A DNA stretch of 37,740 bases from Azospirillum soli (lineage in GTDB: Bacteria > Pseudomonadota > Alphaproteobacteria > Azospirillales > Azospirillaceae), in the NCBI RefSeq assembly GCF_017876165.1, contig NZ_JAGINQ010000039.1:1-37740 (forward strand), in the 5' to 3' direction. The notes beneath the pieces were generated by a model, which ran no database searches, was not told the origin of the DNA, and saw only the letters and a program-made list of their open reading frames with translations. The stretch's first letter is position 1; the number at the start of each line of letters is the position of its first letter. The translations under genes were made by a program, and so were the position numbers. Below, piece after piece: positions 23,507 to 31,811 of the stretch.

Positions 23507-24253
23507 CTAAGGTTCACGCCGCACGAGGATGATCCGCGTGCGCATTCCCTCATGCACCTTGGTTTCAAGAAACCCGCCCGGTCCGCTGCGCGACAGGCTG
23601 ATCAGCTTCGCGCCGCGCTGCACCGCCGCATGCGCCGGGTGTTGGAGAAGATCCGGGTCCATGGGAGTCGACGGAACCGGGTTGCTCGCCATCACACGCG
23701 GCAACGCGGCCAGCGCGACGGGCGGAGCGTCCTTGGAACGCCGATAGAAAAGGTGGTTTCCGATGCGGGTGGCGAGGCGCAGGGCCGGGTCTTCGCTCCA
23801 ATCCGGCGTCACGTAATCGGCGTGGAAGTAGAGAGCGCCCGCGCTCGGGTCGGGGATGGCGACGGGGGACGACGCGAGCGTCGCCAGCGCACGGGCGGCG
23901 ATGCTCTTTGCCGATTCCCACGCCGCAGGCTCAAGGACCACGTCCGGCCGGTCGTCCAGCGTCCATGAGAACTGGGCGACCATGCGGCCGGTTCGGTAAT
24001 CGATACCCTTCTCCCACACGACGTTGCAGATGGTTTTTGGGAAGTTCGGCGAGCGCAACCGGTTCACCGTCACCATGGCGACCGCCAGTTGCCCAAGCTC
24101 GGGCTGTCCACGGGACTCGTGGTAGATGTTGCAGGCGAGGCAGGTCACCTCATCCTGCCTCTGGGCGGCACAATCCGGGCCGGCTGCCTTGACCGATGAC
24201 GGAAGAGCGATCAGCAGGGTCAGCGCAAGAGCGCCCGCAGCCCATCGGTTCAT
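23507..24253 (-). CDS. SleB-type cell wall hydrolase
   Basis: A 248-residue exported protein with a Hydrolase_2 (SleB catalytic) domain, a peptidoglycan hydrolase of the lytic type. The start chosen, ATG 24253, gives a clean signal peptide (MNRWAAGALALTLLIALPSS, cleavage after about 23). Longer starts at 24289 and 24322 are possible; none has a good ribosome binding site. The domain opens with CLACNIYHESRGQPELGQLA (38-57; catalytic Glu46). FPKTICNVVWEKG and AQFSWTLDD follow, all typical of the family. About 70 residues after the domain carry no known motif. It is divergent from tadD by 289 bases, and local wall opening for the pilus secretin is a possible role. Confidence 0.88.
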   Translation of the reverse strand: MNRWAAGALALTLLIALPSSVKAAGPDCAAQRQDEVTCLACNIYHESRGQPELGQLAVAMVTVNRLRSPNFPKTICNVVWEKGIDYRTGRMVAQFSWTLDDRPDVVLEPAAWESAKSIAARALATLASSPVAIPDPSAGALYFHADYVTPDWSEDPALRLATRIGNHLFYRRSKDAPPVALAALPRVMASNPVPSTPMDPDLLQHPAHAAVQRGAKLISLSRSGPGGFLETKVHEGMRTRIILVRREP

Positions 24254-24542
24254 TCGAACGAACAAAGGTCGCAGCACGTTTGTCCCCATCCACCCCCATG
24301 CGCGATCCCATGCGCGGCACATCGACTGTAGGCGCGGTTCTTCAAATTTGTCTCGGATTCCATCGTCTTAGGTGGAATGCCATACCGTCCGGCAATGCCC
24401 TCCCCGCATCGCCATTCGGGCTAAGCGTTTCATCGGCGCCCAAGCTTTCGGGGCAGTCCGTCCGATACCGATTCGCCGAATTGACCCACCGGCGCGCAGC
24501 CGCCCATCGTGACGGCGGGTTCATGAGCGTGAGGGGCTCTCC

Positions 24543-25466
24543 ATGACGATGCATGCCAAAGGTCACGCCAGAGGGATGGGGGGATTGTTTCGAGTGGCCG
24601 GGGTGACCGTGGCCTTGGCGCTGACCGGATGCGCCGGATTGACGCGCTCGGCTGACCAGGCGGGCGCCATCCAGCTGCGTCAAACGACGCCGGAGCGGGT
24701 CGAGGGGCTGATCGCCCAGGGCGAAGAGGAACTGCGCAATGGTCTCCACCAGAACGCGCTGTCGACCTTCTCCACCGCGATGAAGGCCGAACCGGACAAC
24801 CGCCGCGCCCGGCTGGGCATGGCGGAAGCGCATCTGGCGATGGGCAATGCCGACCTCGCGCTGAAAGGGTTCGAGGCGCTGCCGGCGGATATGCGCAACG
24901 ACCCGCAGGTCCTCCAGGGCCGGGGCATCGCGCTGGCGCAACAGGGAAAGGCAGGGGCGGCCGAACAGGTGCTGGCCGCTGCGGTTGCAGCGGATCCGTC
25001 GTTGTGGCGCAGCTGGAACGCGCTCGGCCGCGTCTCCGACGCCCAGCGGAATTGGGACCGCGCCGAGGCCTCCTACCGCCGCGCGCTGGAGATCAACCCG
25101 TCCGCGGCGGAGGTCTACAACAATCTTGGATATTCGCTTCTGCTGCGGGGCCGCTACGCCGAGGCGATCGGGCAGTTCGACCAGGCCCTGCGGCATGCGC
25201 CGGGCCTCACCGCTGCTCAGGACAACATGTCGCTCGCCAACGCGCTGATGGGACAATACGACCGCGCGCTGGCGGCGGTGCCGGCGGAGCGCACACCCAC
25301 GGCCCTGAACAACGCCGGCTTCGCCGCCATCACGCGCGGCGAGTATGGCACCGCCGAGTCCTACCTCATCAAGGCCGTGCAGGACAGCTCCCGCCATTTC
25401 GGCACGGCGAACGAGAACCTGCGCTGGCTGACCTACCTCCGCAAGAACGAGACTGTGGCGCGCTGA
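24543..25466 (+). CDS. tadD: TPR lipoprotein of the Tad pilus, TadD-like
   Basis: A 307-residue lipoprotein with lipobox LTGC (Cys30). From about residue 55 it carries tetratricopeptide repeats: NALSTFSTAMKAEPDNRRAR, NWDRAEASYRRALEINPSAA and RYAEAIGQFDQALRHAPGLT are clear examples, with a C-terminal repeat at GEYGTAESYLIKA. TadD family proteins are needed for Tad secretin assembly in other species. GAGGGGC stands before the ATG at 24543. It is the first gene of the tad cluster and ends 82 bases before the next gene. Confidence 0.85.
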   Translation: MTMHAKGHARGMGGLFRVAGVTVALALTGCAGLTRSADQAGAIQLRQTTPERVEGLIAQGEEELRNGLHQNALSTFSTAMKAEPDNRRARLGMAEAHLAMGNADLALKGFEALPADMRNDPQVLQGRGIALAQQGKAGAAEQVLAAAVAADPSLWRSWNALGRVSDAQRNWDRAEASYRRALEINPSAAEVYNNLGYSLLLRGRYAEAIGQFDQALRHAPGLTAAQDNMSLANALMGQYDRALAAVPAERTPTALNNAGFAAITRGEYGTAESYLIKAVQDSSRHFGTANENLRWLTYLRKNETVAR

Positions 25467-25548
25467 TTAATCCCACGGACCTCCGCGCCGGCCCGCCCGG
25501 CAGCGTGTTGTACGGAAGCGGCGAGGACGTTTCCGGAGCAATGCACGA

Positions 25549-26190
25549 ATGGGCGGGCCGAGGCTGTGGGGCGGCTGTCTGGCAACGTGTGCCGTGCTGT
25601 TCGGCGCGTCCGTTTCGTGTGTTGAGGCGGCGGCCGAGGTGGCGGAGGTGCGCGACCTGCATCTTGAGGCACCCGGACCTCTCCATCCCGCGACACGCGA
25701 CGACCTGTTTACGAAAGCGGCCCGCCAAGCCGTGACCGCCGCGTGGCAGGCCCGCCACCCGGACCGCGCGCCGCCGTTCCTGTCCGAACGGCTGGTCGGG
25801 AAGGCCGTCCGCCACATCGATGTCATCGACGAAACCATCGCTCCGGACCGCTATGCGGTGACGCTGAACGTCGGCGTGGCGATGGGCGTCCTGCGTCTGG
25901 CGGCCGGGTTGCCGGAGGATGCGGCACCCGAGATGGCGCGGGCGATTCCGCAAGAGCCTGTCCCGCAGGAGACTGCCGCCGTCCGCATCCTCGTTCCGGT
26001 GGGCGGGGCGGGGGCGGCCTTGCGCCATCGGGAGCAGCCGGTGGGGTCGGGCGGGCGCTGGATACATGTGGGCGCCGACGCGGTGAACAACACACAAACG
26101 GCGCGGCTGCGCATCGGCAGCTTTGTCGGAAGCGGCCAGCCGCATCCCGGCTTTCACTGTCTTTCGGTGAAGGTCTGTTCCCCCGAGTGA
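25549..26190 (+). CDS. Exported protein of unknown function in the tad locus
   Basis: A 213-residue protein with a signal peptide (residues 1-27, ending CVEAA-A). The mature part has an amphipathic helix near DLFTKAARQAVTAAWQARHP and then a strand-rich section, FLSERLVGKAVRHIDVIDET and DRYAVTLNVGVAMGVLRLA. A second beta-rich part is RILVPVGGAGAALRHREQPV and TARLRIGSFVGSG. The first half weakly recalls DUF2066-type periplasmic domains, but I would not claim that family. The gene sits between tadD and the secretin, suggesting a part in outer-membrane assembly of the pilus. An out-of-frame ATG at 25541 lies just upstream. Confidence 0.65.
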   Translation: MGGPRLWGGCLATCAVLFGASVSCVEAAAEVAEVRDLHLEAPGPLHPATRDDLFTKAARQAVTAAWQARHPDRAPPFLSERLVGKAVRHIDVIDETIAPDRYAVTLNVGVAMGVLRLAAGLPEDAAPEMARAIPQEPVPQETAAVRILVPVGGAGAALRHREQPVGSGGRWIHVGADAVNNTQTARLRIGSFVGSGQPHPGFHCLSVKVCSPE

Positions 26191-26404
26191 TGCCTCGGAT
26201 ATAGACCATAATCCGTTTGGTTTCGACCTCGTCCGCGCGGCCGAAGGAAACGGGCACAGTCCGCAATCACCTTTGTCTAGCTGTTTCCTTGCGGACTGCT
26301 TCGTCACAGTTTCGGTGAGAAATAGGGATCGTCGTGCCGGGTGCAATGCCTCCTTCGTATGCGCGCGAACCTTCTTAACGAGATGTGACGTAAGGGGGAT
26401 GATC

Positions 26405-27814
26405 GTGAAAATTGTCTCCGCGATTCTTGGCGCGATATTTGGGGCCATTCTTATGCTGCCGGGCGGATTTCAGGGAACCGCCGCAGCCCAGCCCGCCGTG
26501 CGCGTAGAAACCGCCAACCCGCAGCTGGCCGGAGAGGTGCAGCTTCCACTCAACAAGTCCCGTGTCATCAAAATCGACCGGCCGGTGACGGATGTCCTGG
26601 TCGGCAACCCGCAGGTGGCGGACGTGATGGCGCTGTCGGACCGGTCCATCTATGTCCTCGGCAAGAGCCTCGGTTCGACCAACATCGTGCTGTACGGCGC
26701 GAACCGGTCGCTGATCGCGCTGATGGACGTCACGGTCACCCCCGACCTGCCGACCCTGCGGCAGCGCCTGCATGAGCTGATGCCGAACGAGCGTGTCGAG
26801 GTGCGCGGCGCGAACGACGCGGTCGTGCTGAGCGGAAGCGTGTCCAGCGGCGACCTGATGAAGAGGGCCGTCGCGGTCGCGGAAAACTTCGCGCCGGGCA
26901 AGGTCACCAACATGCTGGCGATGGCCGGCGGGCAGCAGGTTATGCTGGCGGTCCGCTTCGCCGAGGTGAAGCGCAACGTCGCCAAGCAGCTGGGGCTGAA
27001 CACGAACATCCTGGTGGGCAAGGGCAACGACACGCTGGCCATGGTGTCGGGCAAGGTCCCCGACATGACGCCCTTCGCGCTGGTCGAAGGGGTGCTGAAC
27101 TGGGGCAACGTCAGCATCGACGTGCTGCTCGACGCCTTGGAGGAAAAGGGCATCGTCAAGACGCTGGCCGAGCCGAACCTGATCGCCATGTCCGGCGAGA
27201 CGGCGAGCTTCCTGGCCGGCGGCGAGTTTCCCATTCCCGTGGGGCAGACTTACGAGGGCAACCGCAGCATCGTCACCATCGAGTTCAAGCAGTTCGGCGT
27301 GAAGCTAGCCTTCACCCCGACGGTGCTCGGCAACGGGGCGATCAACCTGCTGGTGGAGCCGGAGGTCAGCGCGGTCGACCGCACCAACGCCGTCGTGCTG
27401 TCCGGCACCGTGGTTCCCGGCCTGACCACCCGGCGGGCGCACACGACCGTCGATTTGCGGCACGGCGAAAGCTTCGCGATCGCCGGCCTGATCCAGAGCA
27501 ACTTCGCCGACGGGGTGAACCAGTTTCCCGGCCTGGGCGACATCCCGATCCTCGGCGCCCTGCTGCGCAGCAGTTCCTTCCAGCAGCAGGAAACCGAGCT
27601 GGTCATCATCGTGACCCCCTACATGGTGCGGCCTGCGCTGGCCGGGCAGCTTCGCCTGCCGACGGACAACTTCACTCCGCCGCGCGAGATCGACCTGTTC
27701 CTGCGGGGCCGGATCGAGGGCGCCCGTCCCGGCACGGGTACCGCCGAGGCCGCGCCCAAGGCCATGCCCGCCGGGGCCGGTCTTGCCGGCGATGTCGGTT
27801 ACGTCCTGCGGTGA
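26405..27814 (+). CDS. cpaC: Tad/Flp pilus secretin, CpaC/RcpA family
   Basis: A 469-residue outer-membrane secretin forming the Flp pilus exit pore. Order: signal peptide (1-28), N-terminal pilus-formation domain with VTDVLVGNPQVADVMALSDR (61-80) and LGKSLGSTNIVLYG, a BON-like domain (about 127-170), then the secretin core. The core includes QQVMLAVRFAEVKRNVAKQL, AEPNLIAMSGETASFLAGGE and PGLGDIPILGALLRSSSFQQ, ending TELVIIVTPYMVRP. A proline/alanine tail follows. GTG 26405 is chosen because AGGGGG is 6 bases upstream; ATG 26399 would overlap that site. Placed before flp and cpaB, unlike the common order flp-cpaA-cpaB-cpaC. About 210 bases before it hold no gene. Confidence 0.93.
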   Translation: MKIVSAILGAIFGAILMLPGGFQGTAAAQPAVRVETANPQLAGEVQLPLNKSRVIKIDRPVTDVLVGNPQVADVMALSDRSIYVLGKSLGSTNIVLYGANRSLIALMDVTVTPDLPTLRQRLHELMPNERVEVRGANDAVVLSGSVSSGDLMKRAVAVAENFAPGKVTNMLAMAGGQQVMLAVRFAEVKRNVAKQLGLNTNILVGKGNDTLAMVSGKVPDMTPFALVEGVLNWGNVSIDVLLDALEEKGIVKTLAEPNLIAMSGETASFLAGGEFPIPVGQTYEGNRSIVTIEFKQFGVKLAFTPTVLGNGAINLLVEPEVSAVDRTNAVVLSGTVVPGLTTRRAHTTVDLRHGESFAIAGLIQSNFADGVNQFPGLGDIPILGALLRSSSFQQQETELVIIVTPYMVRPALAGQLRLPTDNFTPPREIDLFLRGRIEGARPGTGTAEAAPKAMPAGAGLAGDVGYVLR

Positions 27815-27823
27815 GGTGATGCG

Positions 27824-28084
27824 ATGAAAAGCCTGCTGATTGTGCCCGTGACGCTTTTTCTTCTGGCCGGCTGCGCGTCGGAGGTGCCGATCACCGGAAC
27901 GCCCGGTCTCGGCGACGCCGTCCGCAACAACATGGCCGCTCACATCATCCCCTTGCCTCCGTCGCCCCAGGCCGGCACGCCGATCGAGGTTCCAGCCCAG
28001 CGGACGGGCCTGGCCATCGAACGGTACATGACCGGACAGGTGAAGCCGCTGCGCGTCGAGCAAGCCGGTTCAAAGCAAAAATAG
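27824..28084 (+). CDS. Small lipoprotein in the tad locus
   Basis: An 86-residue lipoprotein. The signal (MKSLLIVPVTLFLLAGC) has a perfect lipobox LAGC with Cys17. The short mature part has a GDAVRNNMAAHIIPLPPSP segment and AIERYMTGQVKPLRVEQ near the end. The start lies 9 bases after the secretin stop, so it is cotranscribed. Its place right after cpaC is where cpaD usually lies. It is too short for CpaD (about 200 residues) but could be a cut-down pilotin-like partner of the secretin; that is inference. Confidence 0.7.
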   Translation: MKSLLIVPVTLFLLAGCASEVPITGTPGLGDAVRNNMAAHIIPLPPSPQAGTPIEVPAQRTGLAIERYMTGQVKPLRVEQAGSKQK

Positions 28085-28110
28085 CTCAGATTCCCGACAT
28101 GTTGGAGGAA

Positions 28111-28149
28111 AGCCCGTCGCCCCGGAAAGGGGAGGCGGGCTTTTGTTTG
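28111..28149 (+). terminator. Rho-independent terminator after the secretin-lipoprotein genes
   Basis: AGCCCGTCGCCCC (28111-28123) pairs with GGGGAGGCGGGCT (28129-28141) around GGAAA, with T-C and g-a style internal mismatches, followed by TTTTGTTT. It stands 26 bases past the lipoprotein stop and separates tadD-cpaC transcripts from flp. Confidence 0.75.
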
Positions 28150-28300
28150 TGCACAGCCCGAGCAAAAAGACGGTATTCACCGTAAGGCTTATAGTACTGC
28201 TTGATCTTTCTTCGTGGTCCTTATGGCGTGCCGTTGCGTGGGGACGGTCATGTCCCGTCGATCGGGTTAAGGCCGGCAATTAATTCGATCCTGAAGGAAC

Positions 28301-28350
28301 AAACGCGCCCTCGCTTGGGGAGGCGTTTTCGGTGCGGCGCAGCACCGGAA
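28301..28350 (+). promoter_or_regulatory. Overlapping hairpins in the long flp leader
   Basis: The 339 bases from the terminator to flp hold no gene but much structure. AAACGC (28301-28306) pairs with GCGTTT (28323-28328), with an inner CCC/GGGG stem, and runs into TTTTC like an intrinsic terminator. A second stem uses TTTCGGTGC (28327-28335) with GCACCGGAA (28342-28350). The two share bases 28327-28328, so they compete. A further ACGTC/GACGT stem lies at 28376-28391, and GGGAC/GTCCC brackets 28238-28254. The flp ribosome binding site is AGGAGA at 28476-28481. Confidence 0.4.
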
Positions 28351-28488
28351 GAATCAATCGAATGAAACCGGGAACACGTCTTTCGGGACGTCGATCGCAA
28401 AACAAATCCGAAATAAAGTTTGTTCACCGGGGCGATGAAGCGCCGGGAACACTCAAAAAAAACCATTGGTACACAGGAGATAGAAGTC

Positions 28489-28689
28489 ATGAACAACGTC
28501 TTCATCAAGGCCTACAATGCTTTTGTTCGCTTTTCTCATGACGAGCGCGGCACTCAGCTTGTCGAAACGGCCGTGTGGATTGGTCTGATTACGGCTCTTG
28601 TGGTCGCTACGGTCGATCTGATCGGCGGCGACGTGAGCACTTCCCTGACCAACGTCCACACTGCCTTCACCACGGCCCGGACGAACTGA
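28489..28689 (+). CDS. flp: Flp-type pilin
   Basis: A 66-residue prepilin. A short basic leader ending DERG (residues 18-21) is followed by TQLVETAVWIGLITALVVAT (22-41), the hydrophobic pilin helix. Cleavage after Gly21 puts the conserved glutamate at +5 (Glu26), as the prepilin peptidase CpaA/TadV requires. The residue after it is Thr, where many Flp pilins have Tyr. A soluble tail of about 24 residues ends TTARTN. ATG 28489 is set by AGGAGA. It forms the major shaft of the Tad pilus. A GC hairpin just after it may keep downstream genes at lower level. Confidence 0.9.
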   Translation: MNNVFIKAYNAFVRFSHDERGTQLVETAVWIGLITALVVATVDLIGGDVSTSLTNVHTAFTTARTN

Positions 28690-28709
28690 CCGTTCGGTCC
28701 CAGCAGCAT

Positions 28710-28733
28710 GGCGGCGGCTTTCATTGCCGCCGC
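28710..28733 (+). terminator. GC hairpin after flp, likely partial terminator
   Basis: GGCGGCGGC (28710-28718) and GCCGCCGCC (28725-28733) form a perfect 9-bp stem around 6 bases. A pyrimidine-rich but not T-only stretch follows. Its place 20 bases past the flp stop suggests partial termination, giving pilin in excess of the assembly proteins. Confidence 0.6.
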
Positions 28734-28775
28734 CTCTGCCTCTCTTCCCTTTCTCTTCAAAAATCCGGAGGCACC

Positions 28776-29756
28776 ATGAAACGGCGGGCGCTGTTCATGC
28801 TCGCTCTCGCCTGCGTGACGGGCGGGACCGCGGTTTACCTTGCGCGGGGGTGGATTGCGCGGCAGGTGCCGACGCAGGTCGTCGCGGTTCCGGCCATGCC
28901 GCCGCTTGCCACCACCACGGTCGTCGTCGCGAAGATGCCCCTGAAGTTCGGTGATGAGCTGAACCGGGAAAATCTCCGTGAAATCACCTGGCCGGCCGAT
29001 GCGGCTCCGGAGGGCTCGTTCAAGTCGACGGAGGAGCTTCTCGCCGGGGAACGCCGCGTTGCCCTGCGCGACATGGGGCCGAACGAAGTGCTCCTGAAAA
29101 GCCGCGTTTCGGGCTACGGCGGCCGAGCGACGCTGTCGGCCATCATCGGCGAGAACATGCGGGCGGCGACCATTCGCGTCAACGACGTGCAGGGCGTAGC
29201 CGGCTTCGTTCTGCCGGGCGATCTGGTCGATGTGGTGTTCACGCGCCCGGAACATATGGAGCAGGGGAGCCAGTCCTCCCCCATCACCGACACGCTTCTG
29301 CAAGGGGTCAAGGTTTTGGCGGTCGATCAGATCGCCGACGGCAACAAGGACAAGCCGGTTCCGGCCAAGGCGGTGACGCTGGAAGTCTCGCCGGAGGACG
29401 CGCAACGCCTGGCGCTGGCCGGGCAGGTGGGCAGCCTCGGGCTGACGCTCCGGCAGACGGGCGGCGTCGCGGTGGCGCAGGTCGATACCATCCGGATCAG
29501 CAATCTGGTGGGCCGCACGTCTCCAACCCCGGTCGGGACGGCTCCGCAGCCGATGGTGGCGGAAAGACACAACGCCAACGTCCGCATCGTCCGCGCCTTG
29601 GAGGAGTCGTTCCAGGACGTGCCCTTTGACAGCCGCCCGGCCCAGGCCGCTCCGCGCAAGCCGGAAGCCCCTCGCCGCGAGCAGATCGCGGGTGGCGGCA
29701 ACGGCGACACGCCGGTCGCCATGGCGGACCCGAAGGCCGAGACGCGCGCCCCGTAA
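28776..29756 (+). CDS. cpaB: Tad pilus assembly protein CpaB/RcpC
   Basis: A 326-residue protein with an N-terminal membrane anchor or signal (residues 1-25). A SAF domain (about 45-110, TTVVVAKMPLKFGDELNREN) and the RcpC/CpaB domain (about 115-245, AIIGENMRAATIRVNDVQGV and GFVLPGDLVDVVFTR) follow. The tail is proline- and alanine-rich. CpaB is periplasmic and thought to link secretin and inner-membrane parts. GGAG lies 5-8 bases ahead of the ATG at 28776. The length is slightly above the usual 260-300 residues because of the tail. Confidence 0.92.
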   Translation: MKRRALFMLALACVTGGTAVYLARGWIARQVPTQVVAVPAMPPLATTTVVVAKMPLKFGDELNRENLREITWPADAAPEGSFKSTEELLAGERRVALRDMGPNEVLLKSRVSGYGGRATLSAIIGENMRAATIRVNDVQGVAGFVLPGDLVDVVFTRPEHMEQGSQSSPITDTLLQGVKVLAVDQIADGNKDKPVPAKAVTLEVSPEDAQRLALAGQVGSLGLTLRQTGGVAVAQVDTIRISNLVGRTSPTPVGTAPQPMVAERHNANVRIVRALEESFQDVPFDSRPAQAAPRKPEAPRREQIAGGGNGDTPVAMADPKAETRAP

Positions 29757-29807
29757 ACGCCGTGGCTGCCCCGCCCAGGCAACCTCCGCCAGGACAGGAG
29801 CGATCCC

Positions 29808-31307
29808 ATGAAACCCAAGAGACGAGCCCTTGAGCGCGCCCAAACGCCGCTTGACCAGCTGGTCCGCGACGAGGAGGGAAGCGTCCTTCCCTATTTCGCG
29901 GTTCTGGCCGCCGTCCTGGTCGGTGCGGTCAGCCTGTCCGTTGACGTCGGCCGGATGGTGACCACCAACACGGAGGCCAAGTCGGCCGCGGACGCCGCCG
30001 CCCTCAGCGCCGCCGCCATTCTCGCCTCGGCGGTCCGCACCCCCGGCCAGGACGCGGCGAGCATCAGAGCCGCCGTGCAGCAGGCGGCCTCGCAGGTGGC
30101 GGTGAACCGTCAGACCTTCGCCACGGCCAACGCCGGCGACGGATCGCAGAGCAGCACCGGGGGGACGGTCGCCATCTCGCGCGTCCGGCTGCTGACCGGC
30201 CTGCCGGAACAGAACGGCGGAAGTGCGACGACCCCCATCGGCTCGGCCTACGAGACGTCCGATCCCTGGCAGGCCCACTTCGTCGAGGTCACCACGGAGA
30301 CGTTGTCCACCAACAATTTCTTCGGTCCGGTGCTGGGCGGCGCGCAAACCAGCCAGACAAGCGCAGTCGCGATTGCCGGCTTCACCCAGGTGGTGTGCCG
30401 CATGCCGCCGGTCTGGATCTGCAACCCGAACGACAACGGAACCTCAAGCAACCCCATTTTCAACGCCTCCCATTGGCGCGGCCGGGAGGCTTTGCTCCGG
30501 GCGTCGGGGGCGGGTGCCTCCTGGACGCCGGGCAACTTCGGCCTGCTGGATGCGCCCAACGGGCAGGGCGCCAGTGCAGTGGCCGACTTCCTTGCCTCCG
30601 TGACCCCGGACACCTGTTTCAAGGCCAATGGCGTCGATCTGCGTCCCGGTGCGACCAGTTCCGTGCGTACGGCCATCAACACGCGCTTCGACATGTACGA
30701 GTCGCCGTATTTCAACGGCAACGCCCGCACCAATCCGAACTACCGGCCGGCCCTGAATGTGACCAAGGGCTACATCCGCAACGGCGGCAACGCCTGCAAC
30801 ATCGTGCAATCGGCGCCGCCCACCGCCATGGGACTGCCGCGGGATTCGGACCTGTCGATCACGAACCGCTTCGGCAACGGCCAGTGGAACTGCCTGAACT
30901 ACTGGACCGTCAACCACCCGACCCATCCCCGGCCGGCCGCCTGCAGCAACCCGTCGCAGATGACCCGGTTTGAGATGTACCGCTACGAGATCGACAACAA
31001 CCTGATCCCGAACAACAGCGCCTCGGGTGGCGAGAACGGCAGGGCGGCTTGCCACGCCGACGCCGCCAGCCTGTCTCCCACCGATCCGGACCGCCGGGTC
31101 ATCTACTTCGCGATCGTCAACTGCTCGCAGTACGCCCTGAACGGCAACCGCGACAACGTGCCGGTGGCGGCCTTCGGCAAGGCCTTCCTGACCGAGCCCG
31201 TCGTGAACCAGGGCGGCGCCGACGAGATGGTCGTGGAGTTCATCGACGTCGTGAAGGTGGGCGCCGACAACGGCGTGCTTCACGAGATCGTCCAGCTCTA
31301 CCGGTGA
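29808..31307 (+). CDS. TadG-like pilus assembly protein
   Basis: A 499-residue protein with a Tad N-terminal (TadE/G-like) domain. A basic, acidic leader (to about residue 27) is followed by GSVLPYFAVLAAVLVGAVSL (a single membrane helix), then SVDVGRMVTTNTEAKSAADA and AALSAAAILAS. Eight or nine cysteines are spread over the large periplasmic part, in CRMPPVWIC, TPDTCF, GNACN, WNCLN, AACSN, AACHA and VNCSQ, and may form disulphides. No von Willebrand domain was seen. It is the first of three pseudopilin-like genes, and the next starts 4 bases after its stop. Confidence 0.82.
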   Translation: MKPKRRALERAQTPLDQLVRDEEGSVLPYFAVLAAVLVGAVSLSVDVGRMVTTNTEAKSAADAAALSAAAILASAVRTPGQDAASIRAAVQQAASQVAVNRQTFATANAGDGSQSSTGGTVAISRVRLLTGLPEQNGGSATTPIGSAYETSDPWQAHFVEVTTETLSTNNFFGPVLGGAQTSQTSAVAIAGFTQVVCRMPPVWICNPNDNGTSSNPIFNASHWRGREALLRASGAGASWTPGNFGLLDAPNGQGASAVADFLASVTPDTCFKANGVDLRPGATSSVRTAINTRFDMYESPYFNGNARTNPNYRPALNVTKGYIRNGGNACNIVQSAPPTAMGLPRDSDLSITNRFGNGQWNCLNYWTVNHPTHPRPAACSNPSQMTRFEMYRYEIDNNLIPNNSASGGENGRAACHADAASLSPTDPDRRVIYFAIVNCSQYALNGNRDNVPVAAFGKAFLTEPVVNQGGADEMVVEFIDVVKVGADNGVLHEIVQLYR

Positions 31308-31311
31308 TCCG

Positions 31312-31800
31312 ATGCCGCGACGCCCATTCTCCACGAGGCTGATGCGCCTGCTGAAGGACCGCCGGGGCTCGGCCATGGTGGAAGCCGCCCTCGTGCTGCC
31401 GCTGGTGATGACGCTGACCTTCGGCCTGATCGAGATGGGCCGGGCGCTGCACCACCATCACGTCCTGTCCAAGAGCGTCCGAGACGCCGCCCGCTATCTG
31501 GCCCGCGTCCCGCTCGGCTGCCCGGCGACCGTCGACGCCAACTGGGCAACCGCGAGCGCCACGGCGAAGACGCTGGCCCTGACCGGACGGATGAACGGGA
31601 CGACGCCTCTGGTCAGCTATTGGACCACCGGCGCTTTCACGATCGCCCCGCCGACCTGCCAGACGATCATGGGGCGGGAGGTGCAGGTGATGGCCGTCAC
31701 GGGGGCGGTAAACTACCAGAGCCTCGGTTTCCTCAACCTCATCAATCTCCCCTCCTTCCAGCTCCGGGCGTCGCACCGGGAAATGCACATCGGCGAGTGA
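31312..31800 (+). CDS. tadE: TadE-like pseudopilin
   Basis: A 162-residue protein with a short basic leader, then DRRGSAMVEAALVLPLVMTL (17-36), the TadE motif: Gly, then Glu at +5, and a hydrophobic helix. It ends in a soluble part (HHHHVLSKSVRDAARYLARV and so on). In other systems TadE is a minor pseudopilin processed by the same prepilin peptidase as Flp. The start at 31312 lies 4 bases after the TadG-like stop. GGTGATCCG gives little ribosome-binding sequence, fitting translational coupling. Confidence 0.85.
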   Translation: MPRRPFSTRLMRLLKDRRGSAMVEAALVLPLVMTLTFGLIEMGRALHHHHVLSKSVRDAARYLARVPLGCPATVDANWATASATAKTLALTGRMNGTTPLVSYWTTGAFTIAPPTCQTIMGREVQVMAVTGAVNYQSLGFLNLINLPSFQLRASHREMHIGE

Positions 31801-31811
31801 GGAGAAGGCCC

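Noticed and set aside
28222..28238. Sigma-54-like TGGCGTGCCGTTGCG upstream of flp
   Set aside because: The GG and GC doublets are 9 rather than 10 bases apart and the -24 element is degenerate, so it does not meet the -24/-12 rule.
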